Source: Leishmania donovani
Lineage: Eukaryota > Euglenozoa > Kinetoplastea > Trypanosomatida > Trypanosomatidae
Assembly: GCF_000227135.1 (NCBI RefSeq)
Contig: NC_018236.1
Location: 67,616-131,615, forward strand
Direction: 5' to 3'
Length of the DNA: 64,000 nucleotides
Part shown: positions 47,788 to 57,860 of the stretch, in pieces
Position numbering within the stretch: position 1 is the first letter of the stretch
Layout of the letters: each line of letters opens with the position of its first letter
The notes under the pieces: model-generated
What the model was told of the DNA's origin: nothing
Databases searched by the model: none
What the model saw: only the letters and a program-made list of their open reading frames with translations
Position numbers and translations under genes: made by a program

Positions 47788-50700
47788 ATGGCCATGCAGT
47801 CCCTCGGCCGCCTACCAGTGTCACGGGCGACGATGACCGTCAGGTCGCTTCGACTCTCTGCCGCGCATCGCTGCCATGCAGCCGCGTCCTGTTCCGTGCT
47901 GCGGAGCAGTGTACACAGTCGCGCTTGTGGCACCCTCATATGCGCACGGCGTGCCTTCCTCATCGCCACGCGGGTGCGCCGACGGCGTGACAGCGGCAAC
48001 AATAGCGTGAACACGGACGTCTCCACGGAAGCGGCGTCGAGCGCGGCTGCGGACCTCTGTGAACCTCTCCGGCTCAACGAGGGCATGGACAGCAACCGTC
48101 GCTTACTCGCAGCAGTCCACCTATCTGCCGCGCCACCAGCCCCACCACCACCACCGCCCACGTCTTCGGCGTCGCCTGCCGAGATCACTGCGGAGGAATG
48201 GGCTGCGCTCCAGCAGTACATGCGCCAAGTCGAGACCGATTCCGAATTCCTTGCCGCCGCTCAAGGGCTCACACCACCGCTCTCGGACTCACCGGTTGGC
48301 GAGGTCAACCAGTCAGCAGCGACAGCAGAAGACGGCTCGCACGGCGGCTGCATGCTCGCAAGCAAGCCTCCATGGGGCTCGCCGGCGCCACCGCTTGCGT
48401 TGCCTGAAGATGCCGCTGAGCTTGCAACTGATCTGGCGCAAGAGGTGGGTGCGCTCTACACTGACGCTGGTGTCACATCGGCACGTTGTTGGGAGCAGGC
48501 GGAGCAGGAGATGGAAGCAGACAGTGGTCGCCGAGACGACGGCGTCGAATTCGGAGACGATGCCGAGCGTGATGAGCAGCTGCTCGCTTCCCTGAAGGGC
48601 CGCCACGTACGACTGCAAAACACGCCGGACGTGGTGATGGCACCGCTCATCATCCCCGATAGGAACGGCCGCGTGGCGGCGGACGCGCAGCCGCTGCTGC
48701 ACTGTCGCGGGGGAGAGAGCGAAGCGTCTGCCTTGGAGGTCGCGCCGCGGATAACAGCGCGCCTCCTTCACCGGCATAGCCATCTGGCAGAGCAGGATCG
48801 GCTGTACCTTGGTCCCTGCACAGCGCCAGAAGCGCAGCTGCGGCCGCCGGATGTCATGCGGGCAGCACCACCATCTGCGGGCACACAGCGCCACGGCTGC
48901 TGCGTCCTTGTAGTCTTCTCCTCCACCGACCTGCGTGTTCACGACAACCAGCTCTTGGCGTTCGCCTCGGTGTGCGCCAGGGCGGCGGCCGCAGAGGCGG
49001 GCAGCCCAGTTCCCGTCATCGGTGTTTGTGTGCTCGACTACCGAACCTTTGCACAGCCGAGCACTGTCGGCGGCTTCTTCCGTCAGAGTCCTCAGCGGGC
49101 GCAGTTCCTGCTTGATACGGTGGCGGCGCTGCGCCGCAAGCTGGAGGACACACTGCATGTGCCCCTCCTGGTTCGCTGTGGTCGGCCAGAGGAGCACGTG
49201 CCCCGCCTGGCCGTGGAGCTGGGGGCGATGGATGTTCTCATGACGACTCAGTACGCCCCTCACGAGCGACGCGTGCAAGCGTTGATGGTGCGCCGACTGC
49301 GGGCAGGGACGTGGGTGTCGCGCGAGGAGGTGTCTGACGAGGCTGTGGTGGCGGGTGCAGTTGGGCAAGGAGCGTCAGCGACGCCAGTTGGCGCACAGTG
49401 TGGCTCCGCAGCGGAGGAAGACGATCCGCTGATCGCCGTCGTCGAGCACGCGAGCTGCGGCGTCGGTGGTCAGCATCCATACCACTGCGGCAGCAGCTTG
49501 CCCTTGCACTGCCGCGCCGCGGCTGCACCGCCGATGGTGCACAGTGTCTGGCAGTCGACGCTGGTGCACCTCGACGACTTGCCGACACCGCTGACCGTCA
49601 TGAAAGAAGGCGAGCGGTGGTACCACGACGACGTCACGGTGAGCACGATCCGGCCGACCGAGCCGTACGACAAGGCGACCGCGCTGCTGGCGGAGCTGCC
49701 TCTAACCTGGCAAGCGGCCGCCCTGCTTCCCACGGAAGACGAGCGGTACGGGCGAGCGGGGCCGTCCGTCCTGCGGGGGGCGCTACCCCGGCTCGAAGAC
49801 CTGGGCTACAGCGCCGCAGCCGCCCGCGGGACAGACTTCGCCTTCCAGGAAGTGATCGCCACCCAGTCGTCTCACCCGGACGCCGGCGAGGACGCGGCGT
49901 TGGCGCGTCTGCAGAACTGGCTAGCGCAGGGCGGCGTGACGTCGCTGCTGCGCTACGGACGAGAGAGGCGCACTAACACGAAGATGTACTCGCAGAAGCT
50001 GGCACGCGTGTCACCGTACATCGCGCTCGGTGCCCTGTCCCCGCGCAAGTACTATGAGGTACTGCGGGAGTTCGCGCAGGAGAACCAGCGCGACGCGTTT
50101 GTTCAGCAGCAGTTCCGGGAGGGTTTGCTGCGGCTGTCTCGGCGGGACTACTGGCATTGGATGGGCCTGCGCTTCGGCGACCGGCTCTTCTTCTCGTACG
50201 GGCCACACCCCGAGCACACGGACGACGTACCGGAATGGCGTCATGACCGTAAGGTGGTGCAACGGTGGTGCGATGGGCTGACAGGCATCCCCTTCGCAGA
50301 TGCCGCGATGCGGGAGCTGGTAGGGACGGGCTTCGTCGCGCAGGAGGGGCGGCAGGCTCTGGCGTGGCTGCTCACGCGTGGCTACGGACAAGACTGGCGC
50401 GTCGGCGCTGAGTGGATGGAGCGCTGCTCTCTCGACTACGACCCGTTCGTCTGCTACGGGAACTACGCATATAGCTGCGGGCTTATGCTGGACGACTTCG
50501 GCGAACCTGTCCGCAACGTATACTACCTCGCCCACCAGCACGATCAGACCGGCATCTACGTCAAGAAATGGCTGCCGCAGCTGTCGAAGGTGCCGCCGGT
50601 GTACATACATCGCCCACATGTGCTGACGGAGCGCATGCAGGCGATGCATGGCGTGTACCTAGGCAAAAACTACCCCTACCCACTTAAACTGTGGCAAGGG

Positions 50701-51018
50701 GCGCAGCGCAGTCTGTCCGCCGCCGAGCTCACGGCGTACTACCCGCAGGGCATAGTGCAAGGCCCTGGGTATGCGGAAGCGCTGCGGTACGGCAGCGCCG
50801 TGATGCAGCCCGAGGAGTACAACGCCGCTGTGTCGCCCGCCTACCTGCAGCGGCAGGAATGGGCGACAATGCTGCCAGCCTCCGCCTTCGCCGGCATCGA
50901 GGACAGCGACGAGATGGCGAAGCACTTCTCCCTCTTGGAGGCGGCAGCTCCACGGAAGTCTGCCCCACCCGCCGCCGTTGTGGCGGGTGGGTCTACTTTG
51001 AAGAGGGTCGTCGCGTAG
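47788..51018 (+). CDS. Cryptochrome/photolyase family protein, CRY-DASH type, probably mitochondrial (1076 aa)
   Basis: The photolyase core begins near residue 370 with VVFSSTDLRVHDNQLL (the family's strand and RxxDN motif), GVCVLDYR and QFLLDTVAALRRKL. The FAD-binding half is well kept: SPYIALGALSPRKYYEVL, RRDYWHWMGLRFGDRLFF, GIPFADAAMRELVGTGF, GRQALAWLLTRGYGQDWRVG, LDYDPFVCYGNYAY and YVKKWLPQL. The RRDYWHWM and GNYAYSCG segments resemble CRY-DASH rather than CPD class II enzymes. Such proteins bind FAD and a folate antenna and repair UV lesions in single-stranded DNA or sense blue light. The first 60 residues are Arg/Ser/Ala-rich without acidic residues, like a mitochondrial presequence, and residues 70-365 are low-complexity. 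At 1076 residues it is about twice the usual length. Confidence 0.88.
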   Translation: MAMQSLGRLPVSRATMTVRSLRLSAAHRCHAAASCSVLRSSVHSRACGTLICARRAFLIATRVRRRRDSGNNSVNTDVSTEAASSAAADLCEPLRLNEGMDSNRRLLAAVHLSAAPPAPPPPPPTSSASPAEITAEEWAALQQYMRQVETDSEFLAAAQGLTPPLSDSPVGEVNQSAATAEDGSHGGCMLASKPPWGSPAPPLALPEDAAELATDLAQEVGALYTDAGVTSARCWEQAEQEMEADSGRRDDGVEFGDDAERDEQLLASLKGRHVRLQNTPDVVMAPLIIPDRNGRVAADAQPLLHCRGGESEASALEVAPRITARLLHRHSHLAEQDRLYLGPCTAPEAQLRPPDVMRAAPPSAGTQRHGCCVLVVFSSTDLRVHDNQLLAFASVCARAAAAEAGSPVPVIGVCVLDYRTFAQPSTVGGFFRQSPQRAQFLLDTVAALRRKLEDTLHVPLLVRCGRPEEHVPRLAVELGAMDVLMTTQYAPHERRVQALMVRRLRAGTWVSREEVSDEAVVAGAVGQGASATPVGAQCGSAAEEDDPLIAVVEHASCGVGGQHPYHCGSSLPLHCRAAAAPPMVHSVWQSTLVHLDDLPTPLTVMKEGERWYHDDVTVSTIRPTEPYDKATALLAELPLTWQAAALLPTEDERYGRAGPSVLRGALPRLEDLGYSAAAARGTDFAFQEVIATQSSHPDAGEDAALARLQNWLAQGGVTSLLRYGRERRTNTKMYSQKLARVSPYIALGALSPRKYYEVLREFAQENQRDAFVQQQFREGLLRLSRRDYWHWMGLRFGDRLFFSYGPHPEHTDDVPEWRHDRKVVQRWCDGLTGIPFADAAMRELVGTGFVAQEGRQALAWLLTRGYGQDWRVGAEWMERCSLDYDPFVCYGNYAYSCGLMLDDFGEPVRNVYYLAHQHDQTGIYVKKWLPQLSKVPPVYIHRPHVLTERMQAMHGVYLGKNYPYPLKLWQGAQRSLSAAELTAYYPQGIVQGPGYAEALRYGSAVMQPEEYNAAVSPAYLQRQEWATMLPASAFAGIEDSDEMAKHFSLLEAAAPRKSAPPAAVVAGGSTLKRVVA

Positions 51019-51728
51019 AGGTGTGTGACCTGCCGCGGCTCTCCGCCTGTGCCACCACTACCCTCCCCCGGTGTGTCGATGCGCGTGTCTGGGTGTGTCT
51101 CTGTCTTGTTCGGTAGCCGTCTTTTCTCTTGCCATAATCAGCCTCCCAACCATCACCACCACCACCCAGCGCCCAGCAACTCGTTCCTTCTCTTCACGGC
51201 TCTACCACGCATGCGCATGCACACGTGCACACGCACACACAGAGCAAGAGGGAGGGAGTAGTCTGGTTGTGTGTGTGTGTGTGTGTGTGTGGAGGGGGGC
51301 GAGGGGGCAAGTCCGTTTCGAAGCTAAGCGCCAGCCGACTCCTCTGCAGTAAAAGATTTGTGCCGGGCGCACGTATATGTGGTTGCGCTTGTACTTGGTC
51401 TTGCCTGATGCGTCGCCAAGGACCCTCCGTTGCTGCCCCGACTGTCTGCTGCATCGCATCTTGATAACTTAAGCAGCTGTTCCAAGTCGCTCTGTAGAGT
51501 CGCAGCTGCCGGTGCCCTCATCTACGTTGCCACTCCCCCCCCCTTCACCCCCTCCTCTCATCGACCTCACCTCTCTTAGTCTTTGCTACTGCTCTGCGTG
51601 CGTCGTACATCTCCGCGCACACGCAGACTTGCAGACAGGCGCGCTGGTCTTCGTCACACCTCAGCTCTACCCCCCCCCGGCGCACACGCACACCCCTCAC
51701 GATCTCTTCTCATTCCCTCGTGTTGGCC
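51019..51728. other. Intergenic region with (TG)n microsatellite
   Basis: TG repeat at about 51268-51291, C/T-rich stretch at 51530-51580, and AG at 51662-51663 after which 51729 is the first ATG. No gene is supported. Confidence 0.6.
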
Positions 51729-52361
51729 ATGTCCACCACAGCCCCCGCGACATCTATGGGCCCCTTGCCCTACCCGAACGCGCTGCAGAGTCGGCACACC
51801 ACGACCGAGCAACGTCAGATCGCCGCCGCCGCCGTGCGCGCCTACCAGAGTACACTCGAGCAAGAAAAGGTTCTCCTGCAAGAAAATGACGCGCTGCTTA
51901 GCGAGGAGGAGGCGGGGCGACTCCAGCGAAGAGTCGACAATCAAGCTGCCGCTGACGCCACTGCCGCACAATTTCGCGACCGTGCTTGCAAAGTCGTCGC
52001 CAGTGTACCGGGCGAACAGTATCGCAGCGAAGGTGGCGCTATCGACATCTTCCACGCAGCGTGTGACGGTGATGTAGCAGCTCTCGACGCATGCCTACGA
52101 AGCGCGTCAAACATCGACGCCCTCGGGCAGCCAGACCCGGCGCGGTACAACGGCTTCCAGTTCAAGCAGCGGTGGCTCTTCCGCGCGCCACCGCTCGTCT
52201 TCGCGGCCGCCTTTGGACGTGAGGAGGCGGTGCGCTTTCTGCTAGAGCACGGGGCAAATCCACACGTGGCGTCCACGACTGGGCTGCGCGCGCAGGATTA
52301 CGCGGCGCAGCGCGGCTACAGCGCGATTGTGTTGATGTTGACCAGCGGTGCGCCGCAGTGA
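51729..52361 (+). CDS. Ankyrin-repeat protein (210 aa)
   Basis: The C-terminal half shows ankyrin repeats: IDIFHAACDGDVAALDACL, then PPLVFAAAFGREEAVRFLLEHGANPHV, and GLRAQDYAAQRGYSAIVLML, about three repeats with the usual G-x-x-x-V-x-x-L-L spacing. The N-terminal 100 residues are helical with charged heptad-like stretches (EQEKVLLQENDALLSEEEAGRLQ), possibly a coiled coil. Ankyrin repeats mediate protein binding, so an adaptor role is likely but the partner is unknown. The frame is open a little further upstream without ATG; 51729 is the first ATG after the splice-acceptor candidate. Confidence 0.82.
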   Translation: MSTTAPATSMGPLPYPNALQSRHTTTEQRQIAAAAVRAYQSTLEQEKVLLQENDALLSEEEAGRLQRRVDNQAAADATAAQFRDRACKVVASVPGEQYRSEGGAIDIFHAACDGDVAALDACLRSASNIDALGQPDPARYNGFQFKQRWLFRAPPLVFAAAFGREEAVRFLLEHGANPHVASTTGLRAQDYAAQRGYSAIVLMLTSGAPQ

Positions 52362-53578
52362 CGGAGAAGGGGTCGGTGCGAGTGGTGGCAGCCCAACGAG
52401 CCGTCGATCCATGTATAGTAATCCTTATCACCGCTACACAGCACCTTTCTCCGTGTGTGTGTGTGTACGAGGGAGGCGGGGCATCCCCCAACGCACGCCC
52501 CACGCGTACGCTCCCCGCGATGCTGCTTTTTCAGCCTCGCTGTATTCTTCCCCTCTGTCCGCCCTTTTTGTGCGTCGGTGTGTTATGGTCCGTAGCGTAT
52601 GCCGCTGCGGCTTGCATGGACAGACGGAAAGAGAGACGCACATGTGCGCACCACCGGCATGCACGCAGCATTTCTGTGTACTCAGATGTACGTCAGGTGC
52701 GTGCACTCCCCCTACCCCATAGCCTCTGCATCTCTCTGCCGGCGCCTGTCTTGGCGTGTTTTGAAGTTGCCCATGTGACGACAACGAGCGAGTAAATACT
52801 TATAAAAATGTCAGTGAAAGATGGCGAAGCGGAGCTTTTGAAGCCAGCCCTCCTCCCTCCTCCCCCACTTCCCGGCTAATGGAACCCGAGTGAGCCTGGA
52901 CTGGCTTCGTTCCTTATCCCTCTCTTCGGTGCCGCCGCCACAGCCACATCCACCTTGTTCTGTGGCCCTGCTCACTCGTGCTCTCCTCCGTGCGCGTGCT
53001 CGCCCCCGTGCTGCTGACGTTTTTTTTTTCTTGATTCAGCATGTTGACACCATCACCGGCAACGAGGTCCATCACCACCCACTCGCTCATCCCGCACACA
53101 CGCACACACACACGCAACTGCGCTTGTGGATTTGGTTCTCTTGGTACGCTGCTCGCTTCTGGTGGTGCTTCTACCCGCTGTCACGGCCATCAAAGCCCAC
53201 CGCCTCCCTTCCACCACCACCCCCTTCTGCCGCCCGCATAGATCCCTCGCCCCCTCTTCTCCTCCACTCGTTATTGCCCACCACTCCGGTGGCTGCGCGA
53301 CCTCCATCGAGTGTGTGCGTGTGCCCCGGAACGCACTCGCCACTGCTTTCCTCGCCGTCGAGAGGAGAACAACATCGCGCGCGAGCACCGAGAGAGGTGA
53401 AGAGGTCGAAGCCGTTGGCAGGTGCCCTCTGTTGGCGACATCCACAAAGAGAGAGACGCACAGAGACATCCGTGCGGCAGCCCTGTTGGTGTATTGTCCA
53501 AGGAGGAGAAGTGGGGCATGCAATCGTGGCGAGAGGGAGAGGCGTGACGCGCGGCAACGAAGCGAACCGCGGCCAAGC
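52362..53578. other. Intergenic region upstream of the twin-CX9C gene
   Basis: About 1.2 kb without a supported gene. A poly-T tract at 53020-53030 with AG at 53038-53039 and a C/T-rich tract at 53205-53275 are alternative acceptor regions. Confidence 0.55.
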
Positions 53579-53842
53579 ATGGAGGGCAACTTCTACGTGT
53601 CCGACGTGGTGATCGACCGCGAGCTCAAATCGAAGTACGGCATGGCGTACAGAAAGTGCCCCAACGAGTCGAAGCGTTACGGGCAGTGCGTTGAAGCCGG
53701 CCAGATCAACCGCAGCCTGCAGCGCGACAGCTGCGCCGAGGAGCGCCACGCACTCCGCGCATGCGTCGCAACGCACCTTCGCAATATCGCCATCGGCAGC
53801 AGGGCCTCGTGTGCTGCCAACAGTGGTACACAGAGCCAGTGA
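53579..53842 (+). CDS. Twin CX9C mitochondrial protein, NDUFAF8-like (87 aa)
   Basis: An 87-residue protein with two exact C-x9-C motifs: Cys27/Cys37 and Cys52/Cys62. These form the helical hairpin of proteins imported into the intermembrane space by the MIA40/ERV1 relay (kinetoplastids have ERV1 but no clear MIA40). The spacing and the pattern YGQCVEAG...DSCAEERHALRAC resemble NDUFAF8 (C17orf89), a complex I assembly factor, more than COX17 or CHCHD proteins. The start is the last in-frame ATG before the motifs. A short out-of-frame ATG at 53518 lies just upstream. Without a search, another small twin-CX9C family remains possible. Confidence 0.75.
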   Translation: MEGNFYVSDVVIDRELKSKYGMAYRKCPNESKRYGQCVEAGQINRSLQRDSCAEERHALRACVATHLRNIAIGSRASCAANSGTQSQ

Positions 53843-54912
53843 TGCCAACGAAGCCAGGCTGCACCGTGCGCCTGCCCTCGAGCACCCACACACAAAGAAC
53901 ACGGAAGGTGCATACACACGTGTGTGTGTGTGTGTGTGTAGGGGGGGGTGAGCGACATGAAGCGTGTCTGGGCCCCGGTGCTGGCTCCTGTGGGGGTGAC
54001 AGTGAGCAGTGGCCTGCACTAAAAATGGCCGTGATCATGTCTGGGGCGCTTGATGCGTCTGTCTGTGTATAGTTGTACGTGTGTGTGTGTGTGTGTGTGT
54101 GTGTGTACACAGTCGACTGAAGCGGGCTGGCGGCCGTGTCGTCCTGTCGACCTCCTCGCAGCAACCGAACAAGGTATAGGGCGTCTTTGGAGGATGGATG
54201 CGCCCGGGTGCGCGATGGACAAGGGGGAGGAGGACAAGAGTGATGCTAAGGCACACTCCAGGGCTGCACGTCAGCATCGTAGCGTTCATTATGAATCGTC
54301 GGAGAGGGAAAGAGAAAGGACGTCACTGCCGCCTTCGTTGTCAGGGTGGGAAGGGAAGGGGGTGCGGCTCGGTGCGCTGTTTCTCGCGTCCGTATCGCAT
54401 CTCCGCCCTTTTTCATTCCTGCGGTGGTGTGGAGATGCACGATGGCAGGTGGTTCATAGCCCTCGTGGGCCGTCGCCCCCCCCCCTTCCTCCCCCCACCC
54501 GCCCTCGCTGGCTCTTGTGCTTCGTACCTTTTCCTTATCGCTCCCTCTATCTCTTCGGCCTATATCTTTATCTCTGCGTGTTCGTGCGCGCGTGCATGGC
54601 GGTGACGACACGAGTGGTGCTCTGCTTCACGCCGCTGGGTCGCACACACCCGCATGCGTAGCAGTGAGAACTGCAGAAGAGTCTTACGTACACAGGGTAA
54701 GAGGTTGCGTGCCGACGCTAGCAGCAGGTAAGCAAACAGCAGTTGATGATAGGGCCACGCAGTAGTACCATCAAGTGCCCCCTCCCCACGCACGCGTCGT
54801 CGCACCCCGCCCCGTCGCCCCAGTGCCGCGAACAGAGTGCGCGATATTCCGTACCTCCACGCTCGATACAGCGGCAGCGGTGCTTCCTGGTGCACGCTTC
54901 GAGGCCAGCCCC
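53843..54912. other. Intergenic region with TG microsatellites
   Basis: TG repeats at about 53920-53939 and 54079-54106. A 203-codon frame starting near 54050 runs through repeat and C-rich DNA and is not called. AG at 54760-54761 precedes the next gene's first ATG (54913). Confidence 0.6.
54079..54106. repeat. (GT)n microsatellite
   Basis: An uninterrupted GT run of about 14 units downstream of the twin-CX9C gene. Confidence 0.9.
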
Positions 54913-55803
54913 ATGTCGTGCCGCCCCCCTCTTCTTTGCATCGGCGCCGTCGCTGCCCGCTGCTCTTCCTCTACGGTGTGGACGGCGTCAGCCGCGTGGC
55001 GCCGCCTTGTTTGTGTGGCGGCATCGTCGTGTGCAAGCGCGAGCTCCCTTCCCTTGGGCAGTCTCCAGAGGCGCACGATGTTGTACTCGACGTTTGACGC
55101 CATGCGTTCGAAGAAGTCCGCCGCGCGATCAAAAGGCGCTCTCGGCGGCGCCGGCAGCAGAGACGATAATGTCGGCGCAAGGGCAACGGGCGCGCCGCTC
55201 TCGGGTGCTGGCGCGTTCTCGTCGACTTCAACGCGACCGTTGCAGTCCTCGGTGCAGTTTCAGAAGGAAGCGGAAATGGCTTTCCCGAAAACGCTCAAAA
55301 GCGGCCGGCCAGCGCAACAGAACACCATATCGCAGCAGCTCTTCTACGCGAACCCCGTCAACGTCGCGGATGTGGCGCGCCAGCAGCAGCGGGACCGCGA
55401 GTACACACAGCAGATGCGTGAGCTGCACGCCAAGAGGGGTTCAGCCGATCGCCGCTTCTTTCAGCGCATGACGGACTACCGCGACATTCAAGATGGCGAC
55501 CCGTACGCGTCCGTCTTCGGGGAGTCCGGCGGGACGCAGCGGCTGCGCACCGCCGCGTGGCAGCGGCAGTTCGAGAAGGAGAACGAAGATGTTGAGCTGC
55601 CGTACGAGCGCACCAACGTGCTCGCGCGTCTCGCACCGAACCGGTTCGTGCGGTACTTCGTAAATCTGCGCGACAAGGGCGGGGCGGACCACCTCTACTT
55701 CCTGTGGGCATGTGCCCTCATCGTGGTGTCGCTGTTGTGGGTTGTCGGGTACCTCTTCTACACCGCTCCTAGTCGGGCACGACCGACGAGCGAGATCCGC
55801 TAA
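54913..55803 (+). CDS. Tail-anchored protein with N-terminal presequence-like region (296 aa)
   Basis: The N-terminal 65 residues are Ala/Ser/Arg/Cys-rich without acidic residues and resemble a mitochondrial targeting region. The middle is charged and helical (ARQQQRDREYTQQMRELHAK), followed by an ordered segment DYRDIQDGDPYASVFGESGG and RFVRYFVNLRDKGGAD. The C-terminus has a single membrane helix (about 265-287, YFLWACALIVVSLLWVVGYLF) and a short basic tail. No family is recognised; a kinetoplastid mitochondrial inner-membrane protein is a reasonable guess. The first ATG after the likely splice site is 54913. A later in-frame ATG (55078) would remove the presequence-like part. Confidence 0.7.
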   Translation: MSCRPPLLCIGAVAARCSSSTVWTASAAWRRLVCVAASSCASASSLPLGSLQRRTMLYSTFDAMRSKKSAARSKGALGGAGSRDDNVGARATGAPLSGAGAFSSTSTRPLQSSVQFQKEAEMAFPKTLKSGRPAQQNTISQQLFYANPVNVADVARQQQRDREYTQQMRELHAKRGSADRRFFQRMTDYRDIQDGDPYASVFGESGGTQRLRTAAWQRQFEKENEDVELPYERTNVLARLAPNRFVRYFVNLRDKGGADHLYFLWACALIVVSLLWVVGYLFYTAPSRARPTSEIR

Positions 55804-56471
55804 GGATGATGCGCGCGTGCGCGGTCGAAGGCACAGCAAGGGTTGCGGGCGACAAGGGCAGTCACCCTTTGCGGCCACATGTCAGCCGCGACGCCTCGCT
55901 GGAGAGGCGCGCGCTTCCGCACACGCACGCACCCGTACGGTGCAACGCGCACAGTTCACGAGCATCAGTGCAACGGCTCACGGCCCCCGTGCGCGGGGAG
56001 AACCCTCTGAAGGAGGGAGGCCACAACCGAACGGCGAACCGGAAACTTCGTACCTGCAAAGGGGATAGGATGATCGTATCATCTTCCGCCCATTACCCGC
56101 ACTACCACCACCACCCCCACCACCCTCCATCCCCCAACGCCCACCAACGGTGCACCTGCACACGCGCTGGTGTGTCGCTCCTTCGTTTTTCCGTTTCCGA
56201 GAAGGGGAACAACACAAGGGCGGAACGGGAGCGCGCGAGGGAGAGATGATGATGATGCTGATGAGGGAGGCGCGTGCTGCGGTGGCGTCTTCAAAGGCAT
56301 GTAGGCGTCTGGCTACCCAACTCAATCCCTGTCTCCGCTCTCTATTCCACGCTCTGGTCTCAACTCCCGCCCACCCACCTACCCCCATCCCTCACGCATA
56401 GATCTACAGCGCCACTCTCTATCTGGCCTCTCACCTCCCCGCGTGCTGTCAGTTTTCCTGATACCGCTGTG
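55804..56471. other. Intergenic region
   Basis: C/T-rich tract at about 56095-56150 and 56380-56460. No gene is supported; the frame upstream of 56472 has no in-frame ATG. Confidence 0.55.
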
Positions 56472-57860
56472 ATGCCGGCAGCCTACGCCCTGGCAAAGGA
56501 GTGTCAGCTGCTCCGCGGTGATATCGAGGGCGTGCTCTCGCTCGCTGCCCAGCTCCTCCTCCACACAACCGCAGCTGCATCATCATCTGCCAACGGGCCG
56601 CCTACTGCCCCTGCGTCGTCATCGGCGCCGGCCACATCTTTTCTCGGCCCCGTCGTGGGCTCCATTCTCACGGACGCCCACGTCCGCTCACTTCTTCTCA
56701 ACACCCTCGTGCGCGTCCTTGTGCCGGCGCGGCGGCAGAAGGCACTGCTCGACGACAACAAGTACGTGCAAGCCGCCAACATGGTGGCACTGCAGCAGCA
56801 GAGCACCAACGATGCAAGACCGGCGAACTCAGTTAACAGGGCTGCGGACGTGTCGCAGCGATACCGCGTAGGGCGTGTTGTCGGTGTTGTGCCGAAGCCA
56901 GGCCCTATGGCGGCGGAGGCGAGCCATGGCAAGAGTGCGTCTGCAACTTGCGGTGGCCTTGCGGCGGCAGCGGCTGACGAAGGTCAGCGGTGGCTGTTGG
57001 CCGTCTACGTTGGCGAGTGTGTCGAGCCCTTTGCCGTGTCGGCCATCGCGGAGGATATCTTCACCGAGGCGGAGCACCGCGTCTTTGTGCAATCAGCGCT
57101 GTCCACGAACAGAGAGGATGGCAGCCGACGCGCAAGCGTGCTGCCGAGTCAGCAGCCGGCGCTGCTGTCTGCCGAGACGGCCGCCACGGTGCAGCAGAGC
57201 ATCAAAGACATCCGTGTAGCATTACAGTTGATGCAGGCGGCGGACAAGACAGTATCGGTGGCAGGAATGGAGGCAGCCACAGCGACGCTGATTCAGCGCG
57301 CCAGTGGTCTAAAGCGGCCGCACGCTGCGTCAGACGACGACGGAGACATCAACAGCCACAAGAGGCGCACGGGGGCGGCATCGATCGGAGAGGACAGCGA
57401 CGGGCTCGGCACGTACTTCGGCAACGGCGCCTCGTCGCAAGCCGTACGCATGGCCCGTCTCTCAGAGGATTTGGCGGCACGAGGCGCGCAGCTTCAGCAG
57501 CTCCGCCAACTGCTCCAGCAGAAGGATCAGGAGGTGAAGGCCGCTCTTCAGCAGCAGCAGCAACAGGAGGCGCGGCACCGCAGCGAGATCGATGTGTGGC
57601 GCGCTAAGGTGGAGGAACAGAGCCGCACTCGCGAGCGTGTTGCGAAGGAGTCGCGGGAGTCGCTAGAGCAGCGAGACCGACTGCTCGAGGAGGCGAACAC
57701 GAAGCTGCGTCGGCTGGCCGGCATGGCCACCAAGTACAAGCAGGTTGTAGACGCCGTAGCGGCGCTGCTAAAACGGAACGGCGGCGGCGAAGCGAGTGAC
57801 GGCACGGTCATGACACCAGAAGACATTCTGATAGCGCTGCAGGGCAAGAAGTGCCTGTAG
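56472..57860 (+). CDS. Coiled-coil protein of unknown function (462 aa)
   Basis: The first 270 residues alternate ordered patches (LAKECQLLRGDIEGVLSLAA; VRSLLLNTLVRVLVPARRQK; RYRVGRVVGVVPKPG; WLLAVYVGECVEPFAV) with Ala/Ser linkers. A long coiled coil occupies about 325-440, rich in Gln, Glu and Arg (LRQLLQQKDQEVKAAL, then ESREQRD-type heptads), and the end is VMTPEDILIALQGKK. There is no membrane helix and no recognised domain. The basic segment near 280-300 (KRPHAAS...HKRRTG) could be a nuclear signal. A scaffold or cytoskeletal role fits a coiled coil, but this is not evidence of function. Confidence 0.7.
   Translation: MPAAYALAKECQLLRGDIEGVLSLAAQLLLHTTAAASSSANGPPTAPASSSAPATSFLGPVVGSILTDAHVRSLLLNTLVRVLVPARRQKALLDDNKYVQAANMVALQQQSTNDARPANSVNRAADVSQRYRVGRVVGVVPKPGPMAAEASHGKSASATCGGLAAAAADEGQRWLLAVYVGECVEPFAVSAIAEDIFTEAEHRVFVQSALSTNREDGSRRASVLPSQQPALLSAETAATVQQSIKDIRVALQLMQAADKTVSVAGMEAATATLIQRASGLKRPHAASDDDGDINSHKRRTGAASIGEDSDGLGTYFGNGASSQAVRMARLSEDLAARGAQLQQLRQLLQQKDQEVKAALQQQQQQEARHRSEIDVWRAKVEEQSRTRERVAKESRESLEQRDRLLEEANTKLRRLAGMATKYKQVVDAVAALLKRNGGGEASDGTVMTPEDILIALQGKKCL

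Noticed and set aside
54050..54661. A 203-codon frame after the twin-CX9C gene
   Set aside because: It begins in a GT microsatellite and ends in C-rich DNA; no recognisable protein feature.
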